From Clostridia bacterium (GTDB lineage Bacteria > Bacillota > Clostridia > Oscillospirales > Acutalibacteraceae), in contig JAKSQL010000017.1 of the NCBI GenBank assembly GCA_024404125.1, positions 1 to 12,634 of the forward strand: a stretch of 12,634 nt of DNA, in the 5' to 3' direction. The notes beneath the pieces were generated by a model. The model saw only the letters and a list, made by a program, of their open reading frames with translations, had not been told where the DNA came from and ran no database searches. Position 1 is the stretch's first letter; each line of letters opens with the position of its first letter. A program made the position numbers and the translations under genes. Of this stretch, positions 1 to 6,759 are shown one piece after another.

Positions 1-294
1 CATTCTTACTCTTGAAATCATAGAGCCCTTAAGAGCAAGACGTATAAATCTTTTAAGCATCGCTGCGGTATCATCGAAGTCCGCGATAACTCCGTCTTTC
101 AACGGACGTACCGCCACAATAGAGCCGGGTGTTCTGCCTATCATTTCTTTTGCTTCGGTTCCTACAGCCCTTACCGCATCGTTTCTCATATCGTATGCAA
201 CAACCGATGGTTCGCGCATTATAATGCCTTTGCCTTTAACGCAAACGAGTGTATTCGCGGTGCCGAGGTCAACTCCTATATCTCTCGTGAACAT
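1..294 (-). CDS. mreB: Rod shape-determining protein MreB/Mbl, N-terminal 98 residues (3' part off the window)
   Basis: This is the N-terminal part of a bacterial actin homologue. MreB and Mbl form membrane-bound filaments that guide peptidoglycan synthesis along the cell cylinder. The visible protein begins MFTRDIGVDLGTAN, the actin phosphate-1 motif of the family, followed by VKGKGI, EPSVVA, the MIGRTPG segment and RPLKDGVIADF, all typical of MreB/Mbl. The reading frame is open to the window edge, so the gene is cut by the window and shows no sign of being broken. An AAGGAG ribosome binding site at 305-310 lies 10 nt before the ATG, in the 17-nt gap after the upstream lipid kinase gene. It is therefore probably the last visible gene of the polA operon. 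MreB and Mbl cannot be told apart from this part. The family call is secure, the paralogue less so. Confidence 0.95.
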   Translation of the reverse strand, partial: MFTRDIGVDLGTANTLVCVKGKGIIMREPSVVAYDMRNDAVRAVGTEAKEMIGRTPGSIVAVRPLKDGVIADFDDTAAMLKRFIRLALKGSMISRVRM

Positions 295-311
295 CTATTT
301 AAAACTCCTTC

Positions 312-1214
312 TTATTCTTTAATATCGGGTACGGTAAGTTCTATTGCCGAGTGAATGTTTTCTATAAGTACGGTATCCGCGCCCTCGACATATTCGCCGT
401 CAAGAGTCCAAGGTACGTCTTTGCCCATAGACACCGTAATTTTATTGCTGTGGAAAAATTCAATCCCCTCGCGGTTAAGGTCGTGACGTAATATACCGTC
501 TATAACCGACTGCAACTGTATGAGATTATCGGGTTTTCTTATAAGTACAACCTCAAAAATACCGTCATTGAGTTCTACCTGTGCTTTATCAAGTTTTACT
601 ACTCCGCCTACCGATAACGAGTTAGATATCGCGCCGAATAAAAAGTCACCTTCTACGGTTTTTTCAGTCGATTCGAATTTAAGATGTATCGGCTTTATGT
701 TGGTAAGACTTTTTATTCCTTCAATAAGGTATGCCGCCTGACCTAAAACGTTTTTAATATCCTGCGGAGCAGAGTACGATGCTTCGGTAAAAGCACCGAA
801 TGAAGCGGTATATGTAAAATACTTATCACCGAACTTACCGATATCAAGGGTTATAACTTTTGCGTTTATAATATCCTTTGCCGCCTGCTTTATGCTTCTC
901 GATATATTTATCGAGGAAGACCATTCGTTAAGCGTGCCCGAAGGTATATAACCGAGAACACATTTTATTTTCGCATTCATAAGACCGGTTATAACCTCGT
1001 TAAGAGTACCGTCACCGCCGCAGACAACTATAAGGTCAAACTGTCCGTTTTTAAGTGTCATAACCTTTTTGGTGGCATCGGCACGTTCTTTGGTTGTGTA
1101 TATAGTTACATCGTAATCGGCATCGCAAAATGTTTGTACTACCGATAAAAGTTCGGTGCGCATCTTCGCTTTGCCCGAACACGGATTTACAAGAAGCAAC
1201 ATTTTTTTATCCAT
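312..1214 (-). CDS. Diacylglycerol kinase / YegS-BmrU family lipid kinase
   Basis: A 300-residue protein of the DagK catalytic family, which phosphorylates diacylglycerol or related lipids with ATP at the inner face of the membrane. Visible motifs are NPCSGKAK near residue 10, the nucleotide-binding loop GGDGT at 66-70 with LNEVITGL after it, GT at 93-94, and a late DGE at 272-274. The length fits the family (about 290-310). The loop that normally reads GT-x-ND-F reads GTLNEW here, a conservative Asp-to-Glu change followed by Trp. The substrate cannot be read from sequence; phosphatidate recycling or undecaprenol-type lipids are both possible. The ATG at 1214 has an AGGAG ribosome binding site at 1222-1226 that overlaps the tsaD stop codon, so translation is probably coupled. 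The next ATG, at codon 5, is poorer because it would cut into the first beta strand. Confidence 0.9.
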   Translation of the reverse strand: MDKKMLLLVNPCSGKAKMRTELLSVVQTFCDADYDVTIYTTKERADATKKVMTLKNGQFDLIVVCGGDGTLNEVITGLMNAKIKCVLGYIPSGTLNEWSSSINISRSIKQAAKDIINAKVITLDIGKFGDKYFTYTASFGAFTEASYSAPQDIKNVLGQAAYLIEGIKSLTNIKPIHLKFESTEKTVEGDFLFGAISNSLSVGGVVKLDKAQVELNDGIFEVVLIRKPDNLIQLQSVIDGILRHDLNREGIEFFHSNKITVSMGKDVPWTLDGEYVEGADTVLIENIHSAIELTVPDIKE

Positions 1215-1225
1215 ATTAAAATCTC

Positions 1226-2230
1226 CTATCTGTAATTTATCGGAAGTGTTGCGGCGGCATTTAAGGTTTCGTCAGATATATTGCCGTCAAGATATTCATA
1301 ATATCCCTGAACTCCTACCATAGCGGCATTATCACCGCAATATTTAAGTTCGGGGAAATAAAGGTTAAATTTACGATTTTCGCATTCGAGTTTCATTCTT
1401 TCCCTGAGTTCGCTGTTTGCCGAAACGCCGCCTGCGATAACAAGAGTATTAAATCCCGTTTTTCCCATCGCCGCCATAGACTTATCTATAAGCAGGTCGC
1501 AAACACGTTTTCTTATTGTTGCGCACATAACGGGAACGTCAACCTCTTCGCCTTTTTGGCTTAAGTTGTGAACGGTGTTTATTACCGCGGTTTTAAGTCC
1601 CGAAAAACTAAAGTCAAATTCACCGTCAACCTTTGGGTAGGGAAGCGGATATTTTTTTATATTGGCTTTTGTGGCAACCTTATCGAGATTTACTCCTCCC
1701 GGATAGCAAAGCCCTAACGTTCTTGCCGCTTTATCAAAACATTCGCCTGCGGCATCGTCTTTAGTAGAGCCCAAAACCTCAAACTTTGTGTAATCGTTTA
1801 CTTTGCAAAGCAGTGTATTGCCGCCTGATACCGTAAGGCATAAAAACGGCGGTTTTAATTCGGGATTGGATATGTAGTTTGCCGCTATATGTGAGCGCAA
1901 ATGGTGAACGGGGATAAGCGGTACGCCAAGGGAGAGTGCAAGACCTTTTGCATAGTTTACCCCTACAAGCAGCGCCCCTATAAGTCCCGGAGCAAAGGTC
2001 ACCGCAACGGCGTCTATATCTTTATACGTTATTCCCGCGACATTTATTGCTTCGTTACACACTGCACTTATTGCCTCGGTATGTCTTCTTGAAGCAATCT
2101 CGGGCACAACTCCGCCGTAGATTTTATGTTCTTCTATTTGAGTCGATACAATGTTTGAAAGAACTTTACGTTCGTCACACACCGCGGCGGAAGTTTCGTC
2201 ACAGGACGACTCAATACTTAAAATCAACAT
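1226..2230 (-). CDS. tsaD: tRNA N6-adenosine threonylcarbamoyltransferase TsaD
   Basis: TsaD (formerly Gcp/YgjD) transfers the threonylcarbamoyl group from threonylcarbamoyl-AMP to A37 of ANN-decoding tRNAs, together with TsaB and TsaE. The protein starts MLILSIESSCDETSAAV. It has HHLRSH at 109-114, with His110 and His114 as predicted metal ligands, SGGNT at 135-139, the STKDDAAGECFDKAA segment at 156-170, FSFSGLKTA at 208-215, AGGVSAN at 266-272 and CGDNAAM at 298-304, with Asp300 as the third metal ligand. The 334 residues match the usual length. Two motif positions differ from most bacterial TsaD: the common HxEGH is HLRSH, and SGGHT is SGGNT, the latter resembling archaeal/eukaryotic Kae1. 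The gene follows the phosphatase-RimI gene by 5 nt, its AGGAT ribosome binding site lying at that stop codon. TsaB and TsaE are not in this window. Confidence 0.96.
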   Translation of the reverse strand: MLILSIESSCDETSAAVCDERKVLSNIVSTQIEEHKIYGGVVPEIASRRHTEAISAVCNEAINVAGITYKDIDAVAVTFAPGLIGALLVGVNYAKGLALSLGVPLIPVHHLRSHIAANYISNPELKPPFLCLTVSGGNTLLCKVNDYTKFEVLGSTKDDAAGECFDKAARTLGLCYPGGVNLDKVATKANIKKYPLPYPKVDGEFDFSFSGLKTAVINTVHNLSQKGEEVDVPVMCATIRKRVCDLLIDKSMAAMGKTGFNTLVIAGGVSANSELRERMKLECENRKFNLYFPELKYCGDNAAMVGVQGYYEYLDGNISDETLNAAATLPINYR

Positions 2231-2235
2231 TTATC

Positions 2236-3075
2236 CTAAAACCTTCTCGTCATAATAATTGCGTCTTCTTTTGGGCTTTCGTAAAAATTTTTGCGAACAC
2301 CCTCTTTAGTAAAGCCGTATTTTTTGTACAATGCTTTCGCTTTTTCGTTTGAACTTCTTACCTCGAGTGATACAAACGAAAGCTTTTTTTCTTTTGCAAT
2401 ATCAAAAATTTTAAGCAAAAGTATACTGCCTATGTTTTGCCTGCGGTATTTTCCTTTTACCGCCACGTTTGTAATATACCCTTCGTCCAAAACACAGGTA
2501 AGGCCTATATATCCGATAACCTCACCGTCAGATTTTGCAACCGCAAATTCGGTACGGTTTTTATAGGATTCATAAAGCGCATTTTCACTCCACGGCTTGT
2601 CAAAACATTCTTTTTCAACTTCCGCTATCTGCGGTATGTCTTTTTCTTCTGCTACCGTAACCGAAAAATTTAAAAGGCCGTCAAATAAAATAGAATTTAC
2701 ACTTTTAAAGATAAGGTCGCGGCAACGTCTGTATTCGTTTACGTCTTTGCCGTACGGGTCAAAAATGCCGCCGCCGAGTACAAAAACCTTACTTTTGTCC
2801 GCACCCGATAAAATAAGTGCGGTGCTTATTTGCTCTGTCATACAAATTATTTTATCGGCATTAAAATCGCTTTTTAAAAAGGGTGCTGAAATATGAGAAC
2901 TTATATCAATGCCCGCTTCTTTCATAACAAAAGCCGCGTTTTCGCTTACCTTTTCTCCGCCGAAAGAAAGTCCCGCACTTGTTGCGGTAACGTTTTTTAA
3001 ATTTAACGAGTTAAGATATCCCATAGCCATAGGACTGCGGCAGGTGTTACCCGCACATACGAATATAATTTTCAT
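2236..3075 (-). CDS. Fusion: low-molecular-weight (arginine-type) phosphatase + RimI S18 acetyltransferase
   Basis: A 279-residue two-domain protein. Residues 1 to about 135 are a low-molecular-weight protein tyrosine phosphatase. The P-loop CAGNTCRS holds nucleophile Cys7 and Arg13, and the late DPY supplies the general acid Asp106. Thr11 sits where Bacillus YwlE has the threonine that favours phosphoarginine, so a protein-arginine phosphatase role is possible. Residues about 137-279 are a GNAT domain of the RimI type, which acetylates the N-terminal alanine of ribosomal protein S18. Supporting motifs are EKECFDKPWSENAL (154-167), the acetyl-CoA loop RRQNIGSILL (211-220), SLEVRSSN (236-243) with the putative base Glu238, LYKKYGF (249-255) with Tyr250, and a terminal EDAIIM. 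No methionine lies near the junction, so RimI cannot start separately. The gene lies 3 nt after polA and 5 nt before tsaD, the usual neighbour of rimI. Domain identities are seen; the phosphatase substrate is inferred. Confidence 0.92.
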   Translation of the reverse strand: MKIIFVCAGNTCRSPMAMGYLNSLNLKNVTATSAGLSFGGEKVSENAAFVMKEAGIDISSHISAPFLKSDFNADKIICMTEQISTALILSGADKSKVFVLGGGIFDPYGKDVNEYRRCRDLIFKSVNSILFDGLLNFSVTVAEEKDIPQIAEVEKECFDKPWSENALYESYKNRTEFAVAKSDGEVIGYIGLTCVLDEGYITNVAVKGKYRRQNIGSILLLKIFDIAKEKKLSFVSLEVRSSNEKAKALYKKYGFTKEGVRKNFYESPKEDAIIMTRRF

Positions 3076-3078
3076 AAT

Positions 3079-5604
3079 CTATCCTTTTGCGATAAGCCAG
3101 TTTTTGCCGCAGTGTGCATCGGCTGAAAGTTTATCTTTAAGTTTTGCTGCATTTTCCATTTCCTCGGTTAAAATCCTTACCGCAATATCCGCTTTATCTT
3201 CCGGACACTCAACTATGAGTTCATCGTGCACCTGCAATATAAGTTTCGCATCGCTTAACTCTTTTTTGAGTCTTTGCGATACCCTTATCATCGCGATTTT
3301 AATTATATCTGCGGCAGTTCCCTGTATAGGCGCGTTTCTTGCAACTCTTTCACCGAAAGCGCGCAGCATTCCGTTTGAGGAAGAAAGTTCGGGCAGATAT
3401 CTGCGCCTGCCGAAAGCAGTAGTAACAAAGCCGTCGCGCTTGGCATCGGCTATTACTCTTTCCATATAATCGGCAACGCCTTTGTAGGTTGAAAGATAAT
3501 TTTTAATGTATCTGTCCGCCTCGGCGCGACTGACCCCTATATCCTTACCAAGCGAGAAAGCGCCTATCCCGTAAACTATGCCGAAATTTACCGCTTTTGC
3601 TCGGCTTCGCATAATGGGAAGCACCATATCTATCGGAATATCAAATACTTCGGATGCGGTAACGGTGTGTATATCGGTACCGCTTTCAAAGGCGGCTATC
3701 ATATTTTTATCGTCCGCAACAGACGCTAAAACACGCAGTTCTATCTGCGAATAGTCGGCATCGCAAAGGGTGTATCCGTCTTTTGCGACAAAGAACTCGC
3801 GAAGCCGTTTGCCCTCATCGGTTCTTACGGGAATGTTTTGAAGATTCGGCTCAAGTGAACTTATCCTGCCCGTTCTCGCCTCGGTCTGATTAAAGGTTGT
3901 GTGTATGCGACCGTCTTCGGTTACGGCGTTTAAAAGCCCGTCACAGTAGGTGGATTTAAGTTTTGCAAGCGTGCGGTACTTTAGCACAGATTCTACTATC
4001 GGGTAATCGTATCTTAAAGTTTCAAGCACGTCTGCATTGGTGCTGTAACCGCTTTTTGTTTTCTTTTTGGCGGGAAGTCCCAGTTTTTCAAAAAGCACTT
4101 CGCCTAACTGTTTTGGAGAATTTATGTTGAACTCGCAACCCGCAAGGGAATAAATTTCCTGCTTTAAAACCTCTATACGTCCGTTAAACTCTTCGCCTAA
4201 TTCCGTAAGACCGCGAACATCTACCTTAAAGCCCTCGCTTTCCATATCGGTAAGCACTTTTGAAAGCGGAATTTCTATATCGCGCAAAAGTTTAAGTTCT
4301 TCGGTTTTTGAAAGTATGTTATAAAGCGCATCACAGGTAAGCGAAAACAGAGCCGCTTCGCTTAAAGCGGTATCGCCGTTTATATCCTGCGGTACGGCGC
4401 CGTATTCCACGGCAAGACGGGATAGCGAATAATCGTTTGAAGCGGGATTGCAAAGATAACCTGCAAGGAGTGCATCAAAGGTTATGTTTTCGGCACCGCT
4501 GAAATTTTTGTAAATTTCTTTTGCACTGTATACGCGCTTTTCTATATCGCCGTTACAAAGTACAAAAGAAAAGTTTTCTTGCTCGGTTTCAAAAATTTTA
4601 TTATCGGAAACGATAAAATATCTGCCGTCTTTTTCATATAAGTCGGCACTTTTTATGTCAAGTTCTTCAAAGTCCGTAACTACTGTAAATGTTTTTGCGG
4701 CAGTGCTTGCCGTTTCCGGTTTTGCAGAGGATACAGGAGATAGCGACATCTTTTGCATAAGTTTAAAAAACTCAAGTTCGGTCATTAGAGCGGCAAGTTT
4801 TTCACTGTCTATACTGCCGTTTTTATAAGAGGGAATATCGGTATTTATCGGGGCATCACAGCAAATCGTACCTAAAAATTTGCTCAACTCGGCGCCCGCT
4901 TTATCGGCAATAAGTTTTGCTTTAACGGTGTCCTTTATATCAATGGTATCAATATTCGCGTAAATGTATTCAACACTGTGGAAACGGGAAATAAGGTCGG
5001 TCGCGGTCTTTTCGCCCACCCCCGCAACACCGGGGATATTATCCGAACTGTCGCCCATAAGCGCCTTAAGTTCTATCATTTCTTTAGGAGTTACACCGTA
5101 ACGCTCTTTTACCTTTTCGGGAGTGTAGTTTATTACCTCGGTTTTGCCCATACGGGTTGAGGCAAGCAGTACCCTTGTACTTTCGGAAACAAGTTGTAAA
5201 GAGTCGCGGTCACCCGTTGCTATTACACATTCGTGACCTGAAAGACGTGAACTCTTTGCAAGTGTGCCTAAAATATCGTCCGCCTCAAAGCCCTCACACT
5301 CTATAACGTGGTATCCTGCAAGCAAAAGCCATTCTTTTATTATCGGGAACTGACTTAAAAGTTCGTCAGGGGTTTTGTGCCGACCGGCTTTGTAAGCATC
5401 GTACTTTAAGTGGCGGAATGTCGGTTTTTTAAGGTCAAAAGCCACCGCAACACCGTCGGGCGTTTCGTCTTCAAGCAGTTTATTGAGAATGTTTATAAAG
5501 CCGTAAACCGCATTGGTGTAAACACCGTTTTTTGTGGAAAGAAGTTTTATTCCGTAGAACGCGCGGTTTAAGATACTGTTACCGTCTATCGCAAGAAGTT
5601 TCAT
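3079..5604 (-). CDS. polA: DNA polymerase I (5' nuclease + polymerase)
   Basis: Family A DNA polymerase, 841 residues from the chosen start, acting in Okazaki fragment processing and repair. The first ~290 residues are the 5'-3' exonuclease/flap domain (LAIDGNSILNRAF, EADDILGTLA, TGDRDSLQL, GDSSDNIPGVAGVGEKTA) with the acidic metal ligands present. The middle region (about 305-435) has the place of the 3'-5' exonuclease but lacks the DxE and other acidic residues, so proofreading is probably lost, as in Bacillus and Thermus enzymes. The polymerase domain shows TEARTGRISS, motif A DYSQIELR (Asp617), motif B RSRAKAVNFGIVYG and motif C VHDE (Asp794). A GTG at 5613 would add three residues, but it lies inside the AGGGAGGTG ribosome binding site, so the ATG at 5604 is the start. 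This is the first gene of the leftward operon. Confidence 0.97.
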   Translation of the reverse strand: MKLLAIDGNSILNRAFYGIKLLSTKNGVYTNAVYGFINILNKLLEDETPDGVAVAFDLKKPTFRHLKYDAYKAGRHKTPDELLSQFPIIKEWLLLAGYHVIECEGFEADDILGTLAKSSRLSGHECVIATGDRDSLQLVSESTRVLLASTRMGKTEVINYTPEKVKERYGVTPKEMIELKALMGDSSDNIPGVAGVGEKTATDLISRFHSVEYIYANIDTIDIKDTVKAKLIADKAGAELSKFLGTICCDAPINTDIPSYKNGSIDSEKLAALMTELEFFKLMQKMSLSPVSSAKPETASTAAKTFTVVTDFEELDIKSADLYEKDGRYFIVSDNKIFETEQENFSFVLCNGDIEKRVYSAKEIYKNFSGAENITFDALLAGYLCNPASNDYSLSRLAVEYGAVPQDINGDTALSEAALFSLTCDALYNILSKTEELKLLRDIEIPLSKVLTDMESEGFKVDVRGLTELGEEFNGRIEVLKQEIYSLAGCEFNINSPKQLGEVLFEKLGLPAKKKTKSGYSTNADVLETLRYDYPIVESVLKYRTLAKLKSTYCDGLLNAVTEDGRIHTTFNQTEARTGRISSLEPNLQNIPVRTDEGKRLREFFVAKDGYTLCDADYSQIELRVLASVADDKNMIAAFESGTDIHTVTASEVFDIPIDMVLPIMRSRAKAVNFGIVYGIGAFSLGKDIGVSRAEADRYIKNYLSTYKGVADYMERVIADAKRDGFVTTAFGRRRYLPELSSSNGMLRAFGERVARNAPIQGTAADIIKIAMIRVSQRLKKELSDAKLILQVHDELIVECPEDKADIAVRILTEEMENAAKLKDKLSADAHCGKNWLIAKG

Positions 5605-5610
5605 TCGGCA

Positions 5611-5619
5611 CACCTCCCT
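5611..5619 (-). promoter_or_regulatory. Ribosome binding site that fixes the polA start
   Basis: On the minus strand this reads AGGGAGGTG, a near-perfect Shine-Dalgarno sequence ending 6 nt before the ATG at 5604. The in-frame GTG at 5613-5611 is part of this element and so is unlikely to be the initiator. Confidence 0.85.
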
Positions 5620-5646
5620 TTATAGCATATAAATATAATTATATAT

Positions 5647-5675
5647 ATAATATCACCTTTTGAGCGTTTTGTCAC
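5647..5675 (-). promoter_or_regulatory. Sigma-A-type promoter of the polA operon
   Basis: On the minus strand a -35 box GTGACA (5675-5670) and a -10 box TATTAT (5652-5647) are separated by exactly 17 bp. Each matches five of six consensus positions. Transcription would start near 5640, leaving a leader of about 35 nt, very A/T-rich, before the polA ATG. Its -35 is 15 bp from the -35 of the divergent dus promoter. Confidence 0.7.
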
Positions 5676-5690
5676 TACCTATTTTTAAAA

Positions 5691-5719
5691 TTGACACATA
5701 AAATTTTTTAATGTATAAT
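5691..5719 (+). promoter_or_regulatory. Consensus sigma-A promoter of dus, abutting the start codon
   Basis: TTGACA (5691-5696) and TATAAT (5714-5719) match the sigma-A consensus at all twelve positions with the ideal 17-bp spacer. The ATG of the dihydrouridine synthase begins at 5727, 7 nt after the -10 box ends. Transcription would therefore begin at or within about two bases of the start codon, giving a leaderless mRNA. Confidence 0.85.
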
Positions 5720-5726
5720 TTACCTT

Positions 5727-6692
5727 ATGAAAATCGGTAATATTGAAATCAAAGGTTATGCCGCGCTTTCCCCTATGGCAGGTGTTGCGGATAGGGCAAT
5801 GCGGGAAATATGTGTAAATCACGGAGCGGGATTTTGTGTGGGTGAACTTACCAGCGCAAAGGGTATATCGCTCGGAGATAAGAAGTCAAAGGCGCTTATA
5901 TCCGCCGATAAAAACGGTGTTCCGTATGCCCCCCAACTTTTTGGCTGTGAGCCGTCTAGCATGGCAGATGCCGCCAAATTTGCCGAAGCGCAGGGAAACG
6001 ACTTTATTGATATAAATATGGGTTGTCCCGCGCCTAAAGTAGCAGGGAACGGCGGAGGCAGCGCACTGCTTAAAGACCCCTTACTTGCGGGAGAAATAGT
6101 ATCCGCCGTATCAAACGCGGTAAAAATTCCCGTTACGGTAAAAATCCGTATAGGGTGGGACAAAGGGAGTATCAACGCGGTAGAAATAGCGAAAATTTGC
6201 GAGAGTGCCGGCGCAAAAGCAATTACGGTACACGGCAGAACAAGAGAGCAAATGTATGCGCCGAGCGTTAATCTTGAGGCAATAAAGCAGGTAAAGCAAA
6301 ACGTAAAAATCCCCGTTATCGCAAACGGTGATATAACGGACGGTAAAAGTGCCGAAAACACCTATAAAATAACGGGTTGTGACTATGTTTCGGTAGGCAG
6401 AGCAGCAAGGGGTAATCCGTTTGTTTTTGACGAAATAAACGCATATTTTGACGGCAAGCCGTACACCCCTCCGACCCTTGAGGAAAAACTCTTTGAATGC
6501 ATAAAACAAATAAAACTTATGAAAGAGTACAAAGACCCTCATACAGCAATTTTAGAAGCGAGAAAACATACCGCGTGGTATTTAAGCGGCATAGATGGGG
6601 CGGCGGCACTAAGAAGAGAGTGCGGAGAAATAAATTCACTTGAAGATGTATATAAAATCTGTGAGAAAGCCGTAAATAAAGCAAAAAAATAA
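5727..6692 (+). CDS. dus: tRNA-dihydrouridine synthase, DusB type
   Basis: A 321-residue flavoenzyme that reduces specific uridines in the tRNA D-loop to dihydrouridine using NADPH and FMN. The TIM-barrel motifs are all present: LSPMAGVADRAMRE at 14-27, INMGCPAPKV at 96-105 with catalytic Cys100, VKIRIGW at 138-144, ITVHGRTREQMY at 166-177, PVIANGDI at 196-203 and VGRAARGNPFVF at 223-234. The tail ARKHTAWYLSGI (278-289) resembles the DusB C-terminal helical domain. The start is forced: an in-frame stop lies at 5709-5711, and later methionines would remove conserved barrel strands. There is no Shine-Dalgarno sequence before the ATG, and the promoter lies directly against it. yebC follows 67 nt later with its own promoter. 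No terminator is seen between them, so read-through is likely. Confidence 0.95.
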   Translation: MKIGNIEIKGYAALSPMAGVADRAMREICVNHGAGFCVGELTSAKGISLGDKKSKALISADKNGVPYAPQLFGCEPSSMADAAKFAEAQGNDFIDINMGCPAPKVAGNGGGSALLKDPLLAGEIVSAVSNAVKIPVTVKIRIGWDKGSINAVEIAKICESAGAKAITVHGRTREQMYAPSVNLEAIKQVKQNVKIPVIANGDITDGKSAENTYKITGCDYVSVGRAARGNPFVFDEINAYFDGKPYTPPTLEEKLFECIKQIKLMKEYKDPHTAILEARKHTAWYLSGIDGAAALRRECGEINSLEDVYKICEKAVNKAKK

Positions 6693-6700
6693 ATTCATTA

Positions 6701-6740
6701 TTGCCAAATCATAAACAGGAGTTTATAATGTTTCTATAAT
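6701..6740 (+). promoter_or_regulatory. Tandem sigma-A-type promoters of yebC
   Basis: The first pair is TTGCCA (6701-6706) and TATAAT (6724-6729), spacer 17 bp. A second pair, TAAACA (6712-6717) and TATAAT (6735-6740), also has a 17-bp spacer and is shifted by 11 bp, about one helical turn. The first predicts a leader of about 24 nt and the second about 13 nt. The first pair is the stronger; the second has only four of six -35 matches. Confidence 0.65.
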
Positions 6741-6759
6741 ATGAAAAAGGAAGAGATTT

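Noticed and set aside
2909..3469. A 186-codon plus-strand frame antisense to polA and the phosphatase gene
   Set aside because: It lies across two well-supported minus-strand genes, resembles no family, and has the composition expected for the reverse of coding DNA.
5605..5646. A/T-rich alternating stretch before polA as a possible replication or binding element
   Set aside because: It fits an A/T-rich promoter leader and shows no repeated boxes or clear dyad.
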